In this document: one piece after another, positions 36,408 through 46,490 of the stretch
Numbering within the stretch: position 1 is the stretch's first letter
Layout: each line of letters starts with the position of its first letter
Assembly: GCF_009467825.1 (NCBI RefSeq)
Contig: NZ_WIOK01000015.1
Span: forward strand, 1-64,000
Direction: 5' to 3'
Source: Cyclobacterium xiamenense
GTDB taxonomy: Bacteria > Bacteroidota > Bacteroidia > Cytophagales > Cyclobacteriaceae
DNA length: 64,000 bases
Translations under genes and position numbers: made by a program
Notes under the pieces: generated by a model
What the model was told of the DNA's origin: nothing
Databases searched by the model: none
The model's input: the letters and a program-made list of their open reading frames with translations, nothing else

Positions 36408-37427
36408 TTACCGTCCGAGCAACTTCTTTTTTGTACGATCGATCCAATCCAATTTTTTGGCGAGTTTCGGCCCGGGAGCAAAGCGATAGATCAGATTAAA
36501 CCGGTAATTTCCCGTCCCTACATGTATACGGTGGCCAGCAACTGGCGCCAGATTTACCTGATTGTACACGTAATTGACGTTTACCGACCATCGGTCGGAA
36601 TTGTACCCTGTAAATCCGCGCAAAAAATAATTTGGTCGTACCGCCCAATTGCGTTCCTCCGCTCCGGTTGCATCGTGCAGAGAGGTACGCCCGACCGAGA
36701 ATCCCGAGGCAGCCGACAGGGTAAGGAAGAAATGCTTTTTCACGACCAATGAATACGCATAGCCAATTGTGGGACTCCATTCCATAAATTTAACCTGCCG
36801 AAGGTCGAACTCCCTTGCCAGCGAAGTGGGCAGGATCCCATATTGGTTTCGCACTTGCCCGCCGTATACTTCCATACCCGCCAAAAAAGAACCCGCCGAA
36901 CGTTGTTGCCATTCGTTTTGCAAAAAAGCAGCCCGGTAGGAAAATTTATCCCCATTAAATAAGTACTGAACCGAGGCTCCTACCTTCCGTAACTTCATGT
37001 CTGGAAACAGCCTGTCCTCCCCATCAGCAAGCTGCAAGTTATCCCCGCTTAGGAAATACCCGTTATAAAATTGCCCAAATAGGTCGATGACCCAGTTTTT
37101 GGGATACGCATGTGCCTGCAGATCCAGGTAGTTGGTCTCTCCTCTGCCCCTTTCTGGGTTGATGAAGCCAAACCCATAGGCCAGATTTAGTGTCAGGTTT
37201 TGGTAGGTAAGCCCAAACCCCGTGTTCAACGTAGAATTAGGCATGTACCAAAGTCTCTCTCCACCCTTTTCCAGGCCCATTCCGCTGAACTTTCTGGACA
37301 AATAGTACCTCCCGACCAGTTTTGAAGGGTAGGTTTGGTAGTAAAGAGTATCGTCCTTTGTTTGTTGCCCTTGCGAATTATCCACCGAAACCATCCAAAC
37401 ACACACACACAACAGGAAAAACTTCAT
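36408..37427 (-). CDS. DUF4421-family outer-membrane protein
   Basis: 339 residues with a signal peptide (FFLLCVCVWMVSVDNSQGQ). The alternating aromatic-rich strands (LNTGFGLTYQNLTLNLAYGFGF, NYLDLQAHAYPKNWVIDLFGQFYNGYF, VNVNYVYNQVNLAPVAGHRIHVG) suggest a beta-barrel of the DUF4421 type. Function is unknown. It is transcribed in the same direction as susC but separated by 222 bp, so it is likely independent. Confidence 0.8.
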   Translation of the reverse strand: MKFFLLCVCVWMVSVDNSQGQQTKDDTLYYQTYPSKLVGRYYLSRKFSGMGLEKGGERLWYMPNSTLNTGFGLTYQNLTLNLAYGFGFINPERGRGETNYLDLQAHAYPKNWVIDLFGQFYNGYFLSGDNLQLADGEDRLFPDMKLRKVGASVQYLFNGDKFSYRAAFLQNEWQQRSAGSFLAGMEVYGGQVRNQYGILPTSLAREFDLRQVKFMEWSPTIGYAYSLVVKKHFFLTLSAASGFSVGRTSLHDATGAEERNWAVRPNYFLRGFTGYNSDRWSVNVNYVYNQVNLAPVAGHRIHVGTGNYRFNLIYRFAPGPKLAKKLDWIDRTKKKLLGR

Positions 37428-38208
37428 GATTACAAATTAAAACCAATAACCCTACCAAACAACAAAACCCCAAAACAACGCGAGCAGTGGAGGGACAAAT
37501 AGAAAGAGGAGGTCAGTAAAAATAATTTCGAAATAACCTCCTTTTTAATCGTGAGAAAAAGATAAGTATAAAAAGTTGCTTAATCACCCGCGACAAAGGT
37601 AAGGAAATTTCTCGCAATAACGCAATAAAAAATTCTTCGTAAGTTTCGATAATTTAAAGAAATAATTACAATCAACTTCTCACGGCTAAACGCCTTTTTT
37701 TGAGGATATTGAACCTATCCACCGGTGCCCGATCAAAAATTTCATCTGCGTAGCCTCCAGATTTGAATAGGTTTTGCACCTGTAAAAGCAAATAAATAAT
37801 ATTTTTAGTAGTTTACTTTGTCTTTTACTGGTTTTTATCGGCTTTAATACTTCATTATTCTAAGATAGGCATAGATAGAAGCGAATAGCTGTACTATTGC
37901 ACACACGAAAAAAACGCATTGATTAAAATAACCGAATAAAAAAATAATTATTAAAATAATTCAATTATACATAAAGCCTTTGAAGGGGGTAATTGTGGCC
38001 ACTTAACGCTGACCATAGTGGCAAGAAGTCCGTACAACGCAACCAATAGAAAGAATCGGAGACGACGGTCCTAGAATGGATCGGTCTTGCACTTCCATCC
38101 CATCGATTCACCATTCCAGCGGGAACCGAGTCCCGATAGGAAGGGGCAGTAGCGGGCACGATCAATCAAGGCTGCAGCAGGGACAAGCGAAAAACTGATA
38201 CGAATTTG
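37428..38208. other. AT-rich gap without a supported gene
   Basis: About 780 bases. 37500-37970 is strongly AT-rich and holds no open frame of note. A 66-codon minus-strand frame at 37965-38165 lacks any recognisable feature. No tRNA, terminator or repeat was identified. Confidence 0.5.
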
Positions 38209-38919
38209 CTAAATTTTATCCTTGCCAGAAAACCATTTCTTAAAGTAGTAAACGAGGGGATTGGTGTATTTCAGTTGTTTCCAGGGCCTGCTTCCGTGTG
38301 GCCGGTGCAAAACGGGCAGGTCCATGAGAATGTAATTATCAAAGCCCAACTCTCGGGCTTTATGACTGATGTGGGTATCGTACCAGTCCTTGTCCAGGTC
38401 CAGATTGGAAAAGTCATAGGCGGATAAGAATGGATTACTTAGCAGGGTGCAGCAGAAGCTGAGACTCCGCTGGGTCTGCAGGGCTCCTGTTCGTTTTTCC
38501 TGTTTAAATTTCAGGTAAGGAAAATTGACCTTACCCCGCTCATCCTGCGTAATGGCCCCCACCAATCCGGTAGTTGGATTGGCTGCCGCGAAAGAAACCA
38601 GCCGCGCGAAGGTATCCGACTGAACCGTCACGTCGGATTCGACGATGATGAGTGGCAGCCCGGTTTTAAGGGCCTCTTTCTGCGCGCACACCAGTACCTT
38701 GTCGTAATTCGGGGAGGGATCCGCCGTAAGGTCTTCGAGGTGTACCAGTTCAAAGTCCATATCCTTTTGGGCTGCCTGTAGGCCCGCTCTGGTGGTCTCT
38801 GTAGAAAAATCATCAAACACCCAATAAGAAAACGTTCCTTGCGCCTGCTTTACGGCCCGGATTGTCTCCAGGGAAGCTTCCAGGGCATCTTTTACGGGTG
38901 TCACTACGATTGCTTGCAT
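38209..38919 (-). CDS. Family 2 glycosyltransferase-like protein
   Basis: 236 residues. MQAIVVTPVKDALEASLETIRAV starts a GT-A fold, followed by VFDDFSTE (DD motif) and IIVESDVTVQSDTFARLVSF (the DxD-like ESDV). No membrane segment is seen, so the protein probably acts in the cytoplasm in surface glycan synthesis. Nothing upstream or downstream hints at the acceptor. It lies 56 bp beyond the aminotransferase, behind that gene's terminator. Confidence 0.75.
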   Translation of the reverse strand: MQAIVVTPVKDALEASLETIRAVKQAQGTFSYWVFDDFSTETTRAGLQAAQKDMDFELVHLEDLTADPSPNYDKVLVCAQKEALKTGLPLIIVESDVTVQSDTFARLVSFAAANPTTGLVGAITQDERGKVNFPYLKFKQEKRTGALQTQRSLSFCCTLLSNPFLSAYDFSNLDLDKDWYDTHISHKARELGFDNYILMDLPVLHRPHGSRPWKQLKYTNPLVYYFKKWFSGKDKI

Positions 38920-38935
38920 CGGTCAGGAGCGAATT

Positions 38936-38966
38936 AAAAAAGCCCCGGATAAGCATCCAGGGCTTT
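38936..38966 (-). terminator. Terminator after the aminotransferase gene
   Basis: On the minus strand AAAGCCC-TGGAT, loop GCTT, ATCC-GGGGCTTT, followed by T6 (38936-38941). Confidence 0.75.
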
Positions 38967-38975
38967 GGAGAAAAC

Positions 38976-40181
38976 TCAGTTTAATTTAGCCAGGGCCTCC
39001 TTGATTCGCTTCAGGGCTTCCTTCAATTCTGCTTCCGAAGCGGCATAGGATAAGCGAACGGATTTGGGGGCACCAAAGGCCGCTCCCGTCACCAGAGAGA
39101 CATGGGCTTCGTTTAGTAGGTACAGGCAAAAATCATCGGCACTTTCGATGACTTGCTTCCCGGGGGTAGTTTTTCCAAAGAATTCAGATATATCCGGGAA
39201 AAAGTAAAACGCACCTTCGGGAACATGGGTTTTAATCCCCGGGATTTCCCGCAGCAAGCCCAGCACCAGGTCTCTTCGCTTGAGGTAGGCCGCAGCCATT
39301 TCCTCCGTAGGCCGCTGATCACCAACCAGTCCTGCCAAAGCAGCTCGCTGCGCGATGCCGGTACCTCCGGAGGTAAACTGCCCCTGGATTTTTTCACAGG
39401 CTTTGGCAATGGCTACCGGCGCACAGATGTACCCGACCCGCCACCCGGTCATGGCATAGCCTTTGGAAAAACCGTTGACCGTGATCGTCCGCTCGAACAT
39501 CCCCGGAAAGGAGGCGATGCTGGCATGTTGTCCAGTAAAATTAATCAATTCGTAAATTTCATCAGCGATCACCACCAGGTCTTCGGTGGATTTCACTACT
39601 TCGGCAATGGCCTCTAATTCTTCTTTACTAAATACCGAACCCGATGGATTGCAGGGAGAAGAATAAATCACCGCCTTGGTCTTGTCGGTAATGGCTTCCT
39701 TCAACTGAGCAGCCGTGGCTTTGAAATTATTTTCCAAATTTCCCTCAATCAATACCGGCACCCCCCCGGCGAGTTTGATGATTTCGGAATAGGACACCCA
39801 ATAGGGCGAGAAAATGACTACCTCGTCTCCCTCGTTGATCAAACACATGAACACATTGGCAATGGAGTGTTTCGCTCCCGTGGAGACCACGATGTTTTCT
39901 GCTTTTGCTTCCGCTATGTGGTTTTGTTCACGAAGTTTCCTGGCAATCGCCTCCCGAAGATCCTGATAGCCGGCTACGGGAGGATAGGAAAAGTATTTGC
40001 CTTCATCGATGGCAGCTTTCGCTGCTTCCTGTATGTGTTTCGGAGTCTTGAAGTCCGGCTCGCCCAAACTAAGCCCTATGATATCGATGCCCTGGCTTTT
40101 AAGTTCCCTGGCTGTTTTTGCCATCGCAAGCGTGGCTGACTCTTCCATATTGATGATGCGATCGGATAGGATGGAATTCAT
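38976..40181 (-). CDS. PLP-dependent aminotransferase, aspartate aminotransferase type
   Basis: 401 residues, the standard size for class I/II (subgroup Ib) enzymes. Seen are GLSLGEPDFKTPKHI near the N-terminus, ADEIYELINF, and the PLP lysine in NGFSKGYAMTGWRVGYI. It would transfer the amino group between aspartate (or a related amino acid) and 2-oxoglutarate in the cytoplasm. Substrate specificity cannot be read from sequence alone. A TATTTTTG box at 40286-40293 (minus strand) is a possible promoter element. Confidence 0.9.
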   Translation of the reverse strand: MNSILSDRIINMEESATLAMAKTARELKSQGIDIIGLSLGEPDFKTPKHIQEAAKAAIDEGKYFSYPPVAGYQDLREAIARKLREQNHIAEAKAENIVVSTGAKHSIANVFMCLINEGDEVVIFSPYWVSYSEIIKLAGGVPVLIEGNLENNFKATAAQLKEAITDKTKAVIYSSPCNPSGSVFSKEELEAIAEVVKSTEDLVVIADEIYELINFTGQHASIASFPGMFERTITVNGFSKGYAMTGWRVGYICAPVAIAKACEKIQGQFTSGGTGIAQRAALAGLVGDQRPTEEMAAAYLKRRDLVLGLLREIPGIKTHVPEGAFYFFPDISEFFGKTTPGKQVIESADDFCLYLLNEAHVSLVTGAAFGAPKSVRLSYAASEAELKEALKRIKEALAKLN

Positions 40182-40426
40182 GTATGCGTTGTTTTTAATA
40201 AATGAGATTCAGTAGTGTATGCCTGTGCCTTGGGGGAAATTGCAAACAAAATCGTGTGGCCTTTCCGACACATTTTTTAATTTTGCAAAAATAAGGATAT
40301 TGCCAACGATTCCTAAATCTTTGATCAGTTTTGAACGAACCCTGCCTGGCCTATCCTTGTTGGAATAATACCTGCAGCCCGCCTGCATTCATACTAAAAG
40401 CCGCTTGAAGCCGTTACTCCTATACC

Positions 40427-41278
40427 ATGAAAAAGTCGCTATACCTTCCTGGCCTCCTGCTCTTTACCTTCGTCGTGCTTCCGGGTTTCGCACAAGAATC
40501 CGATGCGGTTGCCGATCCGGATTCCTCTGGCGTAGAAAAGAGTCGGCTGCTCCCTACTTCTACCCCGGTATTGTTATTCTCTGCCGTGGAAGATGAAGAG
40601 AAAGAAGATAAAAAAAAGAAAAAGCGTAAAAAAAACGTGTACTTTGGAGAAAAGACCAAAAAAGCCCTGATCAAAAGTAGTTTCCGGGAACAGGTTACCT
40701 ATCAGGTCTTCCACTTTACCCTGAATCACCGCCAACCCGACCCGTACATCCGGGACATCTATTGGTACGACTCCCGAAACAAAGCCATAAAGAATTCCGG
40801 CTACCAGCCCGCTGCCGGTTACCTGCTACACGGCCCCTACGAAAGGCGCATCGGCGAAAACGTGGTAGAAAGCGGCATGTACTATTACGGTACCAAACAC
40901 GGACGTTGGATGTCGTACGATGGCAAAAACATTTTACTTGACAAGCGCCATTACGCCGAAGGCTGGCCAAAAGACTCCCGAATCACCTATTACAACCGGG
41001 GAGAACGAAAGATTGAGAAACTTACCCCCATCGAATACGAACTGGAAGAGGGAAATTTCTATCATTTTTATCCGGATGGGCAGGTAGCGGTCACCGGAGA
41101 ATATCGGTATGGAGAAAAAGTCGGCTTATGGACCGCCTATTGGCCTGCCCAGAAAGATAGAACCATAAAAAAACGGGAAATCCAATACCAATCGGAAGCC
41201 TTTACCGCCGATTTTAAACCTTACATCCGGGCGGAATGGGACAGGGAAGGAAATCTGATCTACCGAACTCCCAATTAG
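40427..41278 (+). CDS. Secreted MORN-like (YwqK-type) repeat protein
   Basis: 283 residues with a signal peptide (LPGLLLFTFVVLPGFAQ), then a very basic stretch EKEDKKKKKRKKN. The remainder has repeated GxYxxGxxxGxW motifs (HGPYERR, ESGMYYYGTKHGRWMSY, TGEYRYGEKVGLWTAYW) as in MORN/YwqK proteins. Its role is unknown. Its stop overlaps that of the convergent yraN gene by 4 bp. Confidence 0.7.
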   Translation: MKKSLYLPGLLLFTFVVLPGFAQESDAVADPDSSGVEKSRLLPTSTPVLLFSAVEDEEKEDKKKKKRKKNVYFGEKTKKALIKSSFREQVTYQVFHFTLNHRQPDPYIRDIYWYDSRNKAIKNSGYQPAAGYLLHGPYERRIGENVVESGMYYYGTKHGRWMSYDGKNILLDKRHYAEGWPKDSRITYYNRGERKIEKLTPIEYELEEGNFYHFYPDGQVAVTGEYRYGEKVGLWTAYWPAQKDRTIKKREIQYQSEAFTADFKPYIRAEWDREGNLIYRTPN

Positions 41279-41631
41279 TAAAACGCATCTTCAAAATGTT
41301 TGAAGGCCACCCGGCCGTGAGTGTCCCGGTACACCCCCACAATGTCAAAGCGGATATCCCGGTGCCAGTCGATCTCGTAGATGTAATGGTCCGCCGCACG
41401 GATAATTAATTGGCGTTTTTTGTAGTCCACAAACTCCTCTGCGTAGCCATAGCCCGTACCGGTCCGGAATTTCACTTCCACAAACACGAGCAGCTCGCGG
41501 TGGGTCATGATCAGGTCAATTTCGGCATGCTTGTAACGGTAATTTTCCGCAACAAAAACATAGCCTTTACCTTCCAGCCATTCCCTGGCCAGTTGCTCGG
41601 CTTCTCTTCCCCGATCGTTATGTTCCGCCAT
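41275..41631 (-). CDS. YraN/UPF0102-family endonuclease-like protein
   Basis: 118 residues, normal length. The core reads GREAEQLAREWLEGKGYVFVAENYRYKHAEIDLIM, then LVFVEVKFRTG, giving the E, D and ExK residues of the Holliday-junction resolvase-like fold. The biological role in most bacteria is unknown. Convergent overlap with the MORN-like gene. Confidence 0.9.
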   Translation of the reverse strand: MAEHNDRGREAEQLAREWLEGKGYVFVAENYRYKHAEIDLIMTHRELLVFVEVKFRTGTGYGYAEEFVDYKKRQLIIRAADHYIYEIDWHRDIRFDIVGVYRDTHGRVAFKHFEDAFY

Positions 41632-41672
41632 TCTGTGATATTGACTATATTTGAAAAAACTATCCGATACGC

Positions 41673-42434
41673 GTGAATCAATTTATCAATAAAAAAGTAA
41701 TTTTTCAGGATTTGGGGAGGAAAGATTACCGGGAAACCTGGGATTACCAGGAACAGCTATTCGCAGCCATCGTTTCCGCGAAAATCGCTAATCGCCAGCA
41801 GGAACCTACGCTGCAGCAAATCACGGAAAATTACCTGCTGTTTGTTGAGCACCCCCATGTCTACACCCTGGGAAAAAGCGGAAAACCCGAAAACTTGCTC
41901 CTGGATGAAGCAGGCTTAAAAAAACACCAGGCGAGCTTCTACCCCATCAACCGGGGCGGCGACATCACCTACCACGGTCCAGGCCAATTGGTCGGCTATC
42001 CCATTCTGGATCTGGACAATTTTTTTACCGATATCCACCGTTACCTGCGGTACCTGGAGGAGGCTGTCATCGCCACGATTGGGGATTATGGCCTCGAGGC
42101 TGGCAGGATTGAGGGGCTAACCGGCGTTTGGTTGGACCATGTGCGCCAGCAAAATCCCCGTAAAATCTGCGCATTGGGGGTGAAATCCAGTCGATGGGTG
42201 ACCATGCATGGCTTTGCATTCAATGTAAATGTGGACCTGAGGTACTTTGAGCATATCGTCCCCTGCGGTATCCGGGACAAGGCCGTCACCTCCCTGCACG
42301 TAGAACTAGGCCGGGCTGTTGACGCGTCCGAAGTAAAGACCCGTCTGAAGGGACATTTGGCACGAATTTTCGAGATGGAACTGCTGGACATAGCGGTCCC
42401 ACAGGAAAAGCGCGAGAGGTCTTCCGATTTTTAA
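41673..42434 (+). CDS. lipB: Lipoyl(octanoyl) transferase LipB
   Basis: 253 residues starting with GTG. It shows HPHVYTLGKSG, the RGGDITYHGPGQLVGYP motif and GVKSSRWVTMHGFAFNV with the catalytic lysine, then FEHIVPCGI with the catalytic cysteine. It transfers octanoyl from acyl carrier protein to lipoyl domains, the first step of lipoate assembly in the cytoplasm. Only 41 bp separate its start from that of the divergent yraN gene. Confidence 0.95.
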   Translation: MNQFINKKVIFQDLGRKDYRETWDYQEQLFAAIVSAKIANRQQEPTLQQITENYLLFVEHPHVYTLGKSGKPENLLLDEAGLKKHQASFYPINRGGDITYHGPGQLVGYPILDLDNFFTDIHRYLRYLEEAVIATIGDYGLEAGRIEGLTGVWLDHVRQQNPRKICALGVKSSRWVTMHGFAFNVNVDLRYFEHIVPCGIRDKAVTSLHVELGRAVDASEVKTRLKGHLARIFEMELLDIAVPQEKRERSSDF

Positions 42435-42443
42435 CAAAACGTT

Positions 42444-42451
42444 TATCTTTG
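42444..42451 (+). promoter_or_regulatory. -7 box before the exonuclease gene
   Basis: TATCTTTG matches TAnnTTTG, 82 bp before ATG 42533, and supports a start downstream of the in-frame TTG at 42482. Confidence 0.4.
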
Positions 42452-42532
42452 TAACAGGCACAGTGTCCGGAGATAGCCCTATTGTTACATTCCCAAACCG
42501 GAACGGCCTGCTCGTGTACCTACCTGATGCCT

Positions 42533-43288
42533 ATGACTGGTTTTTTTGAACAGCTGAGTGATATCCTTTTTCTGGATATCGAAACCATCTCCGGAACCAA
42601 AAGTCTGGAGGAACTCCCGCCAAGGATGCAGGAGGAATGGAAGAAGAAGGCCCAACACCTCCCCCAGCGGGAAGACAAGGAACCCGCGGAATTGTATTTC
42701 GAAAAAGCGGGTATTTACGCCGAGTTTGGCAGAATTATCTGTGTCGGTGTAGGCTACTTCACCTACCGAAAAGAGGAAGACCTGCTGCAATACCGCACCA
42801 AGTCCTTTGCCGCTGAAACGGAACACGAGCTGCTTTGGACCTTTCGGGAGCTATTGGGTAAGCGCGATTGGACCCTTTGTGCCCACAATGGCAAAGAATT
42901 TGATATACCTTACCTGTGTCGGCGCATGCTAGCAAATCAGATTCCCCTACCGGAGGTACTTCAACTGGCCGGTAAACGACCCTGGGAAATCCGCCATTTG
43001 GACACCCTGGAGTTATGGAAATTTGGGGATTACAAGCATTACACGCGCCTGGACCTATTGGCCGCCCTGTTTGACATCCCCAGTTCAAAGGATGGCATCG
43101 ATGGGTCCGAGGTAAATGCCCGGTACTACCATGCAAATGGACTGGATACCATCCGGGACTATTGCCTGCGGGATGTAGAGGTGACGGCTCGGATTTACCT
43201 GGCCTATCAAGGCCTTCCGGGAAATCTGGAATTTGACCGAATCAATCTGGACGAAGACGCGTCGTCGGATACCCCGGCACCGGAATGA
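42533..43288 (+). CDS. Predicted 3'-5' exonuclease (PolB-like DEDD)
   Basis: 251 residues from ATG 42533; ATG 42527 is also possible. The DEDD motifs are LFLDIETI, CAHNGKEFDIPYLCRRM and YCLRDVEVTARIYL. Relatives are the standalone ribonuclease H-like exonucleases near PolB. The nucleic-acid substrate is unknown. It is close to rnr (43 bp) and could be co-transcribed with it. Confidence 0.85.
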   Translation: MTGFFEQLSDILFLDIETISGTKSLEELPPRMQEEWKKKAQHLPQREDKEPAELYFEKAGIYAEFGRIICVGVGYFTYRKEEDLLQYRTKSFAAETEHELLWTFRELLGKRDWTLCAHNGKEFDIPYLCRRMLANQIPLPEVLQLAGKRPWEIRHLDTLELWKFGDYKHYTRLDLLAALFDIPSSKDGIDGSEVNARYYHANGLDTIRDYCLRDVEVTARIYLAYQGLPGNLEFDRINLDEDASSDTPAPE

Positions 43289-43331
43289 TTTCAAATAAAT
43301 ATGCGTACCTTTAGTGTTCTAAATCATTTTT

Positions 43332-45509
43332 ATGGGAAGAAAATCAGGAAGAAAAAAATCGGGATTCAGAAACAAGGAGGGAAAAGCCTCTGGATTGTCA
43401 CAGATAAAACACCAGTTAACGCAATTTTTAGACAGTAATTTCGGTGAGGAATTTGCTGAAAAACAACTGATAAAAAAACTGGCCCTGCGGGATGCCCCCT
43501 CCAAGAAATTACTTGACGATGCCCTGCAAGACCTTTTGGCAAGCGGAAGCATCTCCAAAAGCCCCCGAAACCTTTATTCTTCCGCGGCAGATCCCGAATT
43601 TATTACCGGAGAGGTAGACTTTGTAAACGCCCGGTTTGCCTTTATCATTCCCGAAGATCAGGAAAAAAAAGAGAACGATATCCTGGTGAAGGAAGCCGAT
43701 CTCAAAACAGCCCTGGACGGAGATAAGGTACGCATTCTGGTCTTGCCGCACAAAGGAAAAGGCGGCAAACGGGAAGGCAAAGTGCTGGAAATCCTCGAAC
43801 GCTGCCGGGATGAATTTGTGGGGCGGGTGGAAATATCCCCGCGATTCGCCTTTGTGGTTCCTGATTTCAAAAAAATGCACCAGGACATCTTCGTAAAGAA
43901 AGCAGACCTGGTCGGTGCCCAGCACAACCAAAAAGTGATCGTCAAACTTACCGAATGGAAGGAAGGTGATAAGAGTCCGACCGGTAAAATTATCCGGGTA
44001 TTGGGCGAGGCTGGAGACCACGAAGTGGAAATTCACTCCATCATGGCGGAATTCGGACTGCCCTTTGAGTACCCCGAAGACGCCATGGCCGAAGCGGATA
44101 CCATCCCCGAGACCATTCCCTCCGAAGAACTGAAAAAAAGAAGGGATTTCCGATCCATCGATACCTTTACCATTGACCCGGCGGATGCCAAGGATTTTGA
44201 CGACGCCATCTCCTTCCGGTATTTGGAAAACGGAAACATGGAAATCGGCGTCCATATTGCCGACGTGAGCCATTACGTCACCCCGAGGTCCATCATGGAA
44301 AAAGAAGCCTACGACCGGGCTACTTCCGTATACCTCGTTGACCGGACCATCCCCATGCTGCCCGAAAGGCTGAGCAATGGGCTTTGCTCGCTTCGACCCA
44401 ATGAGGACAAGCTTACCTTTTCTTGTGTCTTTGAGATGGACGAGGAAGCACAGGTGCGGGATTTTTGGATCGGGCGAACGGTGATTCATTCCAACCGACG
44501 GTTTAGTTACGAAGAGGCGCAGGAAAACATGGATCAGGCGGCAGGAGCATATGCAAAAGAACTACTAACCATTAACGGTCTGGCAAAAAAACTCCGCCGG
44601 GCTCGGTTTAAAAAAGGCGCCATTAATTTCGAGACCGTCGAGGTAAAATTCAAGTTGGACGAAAAAGGCACGCCAGTAGGCCTGCTAATCAAGGAACGAA
44701 AAGACGTGCACAAGCTCATCGAAGAGTTTATGCTGCTGGCAAACAAGACGGTTGCGCAATACATTTACGACAAAAACAAGGGGAAGAGTACCTTTGTCTA
44801 CCGCATACACGACTATCCTGATCTGGAAAAACTCAGCACCTTTGCCAATTTCGCCAGAAAATTCGGACACGATTTGCAAATCAGCGACGAAAAAAAAGTG
44901 GCCAACAGCTTAAACAAGCTGATGGATGAGATTGTTGGTAAGCCGGAACAGAACGTACTGGAGCAATTGGCCATTCGCAGCATGGCGAAAGCCAAGTATA
45001 CCACCGAACCAAAACTCCATTTCGGACTTGCTTTTGCGCATTACACCCACTTTACCTCTCCGATTAGAAGGTATCCGGATCTGATGGTGCACCGACTGTT
45101 GCAGCATTACCTGGATGGGGGCAAACCGCCCGAAAATCAGGCCTGGGAAGAAAAATGCGTTCACTCCTCCGAGCGGGAAAAGCGGGCCGCAGATGCCGAG
45201 CGCGCCAGCATTAAGTACAAGCAGGTGGAGTACATGAAACTTGCAGAAGAAAAGGACTATGCGGGCATGGTCACCGGTATTACGGAATGGGGCGTTTATG
45301 TGGAAATTACAGAAACCAAATGCGAGGGCATGGTCCGGGTACAGGACATGACAGACGATTATTACGATTTTGACGAGAAAAACATGCGGCTGATCGGTTC
45401 CAAAAACAAGAAAATCATCACACTTGGAGACAAGGTCATGGTTCGCGTAACCCGAACCGACATTGACCGGAGAACCATAGACCTGGAATTTGTTAACGAT
45501 GATAAATGA
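43332..45509 (+). CDS. rnr: Ribonuclease R
   Basis: 725 residues. A basic N-terminus (RKSGRKKSGFRNKEGK), cold-shock-type domains, the RNB catalytic domain with TIDPADAKDFDDAISF, GVHIADVSHYV and FTSPIRRYPDLMVHRLL, then a C-terminal S1 domain (AGMVTGITEWGVYVEI). It degrades structured RNA 3'-5'. The stop lies inside the next gene's start region. Confidence 0.95.
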   Translation: MGRKSGRKKSGFRNKEGKASGLSQIKHQLTQFLDSNFGEEFAEKQLIKKLALRDAPSKKLLDDALQDLLASGSISKSPRNLYSSAADPEFITGEVDFVNARFAFIIPEDQEKKENDILVKEADLKTALDGDKVRILVLPHKGKGGKREGKVLEILERCRDEFVGRVEISPRFAFVVPDFKKMHQDIFVKKADLVGAQHNQKVIVKLTEWKEGDKSPTGKIIRVLGEAGDHEVEIHSIMAEFGLPFEYPEDAMAEADTIPETIPSEELKKRRDFRSIDTFTIDPADAKDFDDAISFRYLENGNMEIGVHIADVSHYVTPRSIMEKEAYDRATSVYLVDRTIPMLPERLSNGLCSLRPNEDKLTFSCVFEMDEEAQVRDFWIGRTVIHSNRRFSYEEAQENMDQAAGAYAKELLTINGLAKKLRRARFKKGAINFETVEVKFKLDEKGTPVGLLIKERKDVHKLIEEFMLLANKTVAQYIYDKNKGKSTFVYRIHDYPDLEKLSTFANFARKFGHDLQISDEKKVANSLNKLMDEIVGKPEQNVLEQLAIRSMAKAKYTTEPKLHFGLAFAHYTHFTSPIRRYPDLMVHRLLQHYLDGGKPPENQAWEEKCVHSSEREKRAADAERASIKYKQVEYMKLAEEKDYAGMVTGITEWGVYVEITETKCEGMVRVQDMTDDYYDFDEKNMRLIGSKNKKIITLGDKVMVRVTRTDIDRRTIDLEFVNDDK

Positions 45510-46485
45510 TAAGGTACTCGGGGAAATACGAGATTCCCTGGAAAAACACATCCTGCAGCTGCAACTAGGAGGCAATCCTCCCGAACTATACGACCCAATC
45601 ACGTATCTGATGGGATTGGGAGGCAAACGGATCCGCCCCTTGCTCGCAATTCTTTCCTATGGCTTGTATAAAGAGGACTACCAACGGGTAGTAACACCTG
45701 CCGCCGCCATCGAGGTCTTTCACAATTTCACCCTGATGCACGATGACATCATGGACAAGGCACCCATCCGCCGGGGCATGCCCACGGTGCACGAAAAGTG
45801 GAACGCCAATACGGCAATCCTCTCCGGTGATGTGATGCTGGTCAAAGCCTACGAATTGCTGTTGGAAGTAGCACCGGAACACCTGCGAGAAAGCATTGCG
45901 CTGTTTAGCAGAACAGCCGCCGAAGTCTGCGAAGGGCAGCAATTGGACATGAATTTTGAAGGGGTGGAGCAGGTGTCGGAGCCGGATTACTTAAACATGA
46001 TCCGGTTAAAAACGGCGGTACTGCTGGGGTTTTCGCTTCAACTGGGAGCCGTACTGGCCGGGGCCAGAGCCGAAGATGGACGTCGCCTTTACGATTTTGG
46101 CGTAAACATCGGCATGGGTTTTCAATTAAAAGATGACTTGTTGGATGTCTACGCAGACAAAGAAAAGTTTGGCAAGCAGGTAGGCGGAGACATTCTGGCC
46201 AATAAAAAAACCTACCTCCTGATCAAGGCCAGGGAACTGGCCCAGGGAGCAGACAAAGCTACCCTCGAATACTGGCTACAAACAGCGGAACCCGATCCCG
46301 AACAAAAGGTGCGGGAAGTGCGGGCGGTCTACGACCGGCTGAAAATAGAGGCGCATACACTGGAACTCATGGGAAATTTTTTTGAAAAAGGATTCGAGCA
46401 GCTCAGTCGCCTGCACGTCAAAAGACCGGAAGGGCTACAACTCTTATGGAACCTCACGCATAACCTCGCCAACCGGGAAAAATAA
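45499..46485 (+). CDS. Polyprenyl (trans-isoprenyl) diphosphate synthase
   Basis: 328 residues from ATG 45499, which overlaps the rnr end by 11 bp; a TTG at 45490 is possible. GGKRIRPLLA, the first Asp-rich motif HDDIMDKAPIRRG and the second KDDLLD identify the family. It elongates isoprenyl diphosphates for quinones or undecaprenyl-type lipids; product length is not readable here. It is translationally coupled to rnr. Confidence 0.9.
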   Translation: MINDKVLGEIRDSLEKHILQLQLGGNPPELYDPITYLMGLGGKRIRPLLAILSYGLYKEDYQRVVTPAAAIEVFHNFTLMHDDIMDKAPIRRGMPTVHEKWNANTAILSGDVMLVKAYELLLEVAPEHLRESIALFSRTAAEVCEGQQLDMNFEGVEQVSEPDYLNMIRLKTAVLLGFSLQLGAVLAGARAEDGRRLYDFGVNIGMGFQLKDDLLDVYADKEKFGKQVGGDILANKKTYLLIKARELAQGADKATLEYWLQTAEPDPEQKVREVRAVYDRLKIEAHTLELMGNFFEKGFEQLSRLHVKRPEGLQLLWNLTHNLANREK

Positions 46486-46490
46486 CTTGT

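Noticed and set aside
42482-42532. TTG start for the exonuclease
   Set aside because: The added residues are Cys-rich and unlike the family, and two ATG codons lie directly before the conserved domain.
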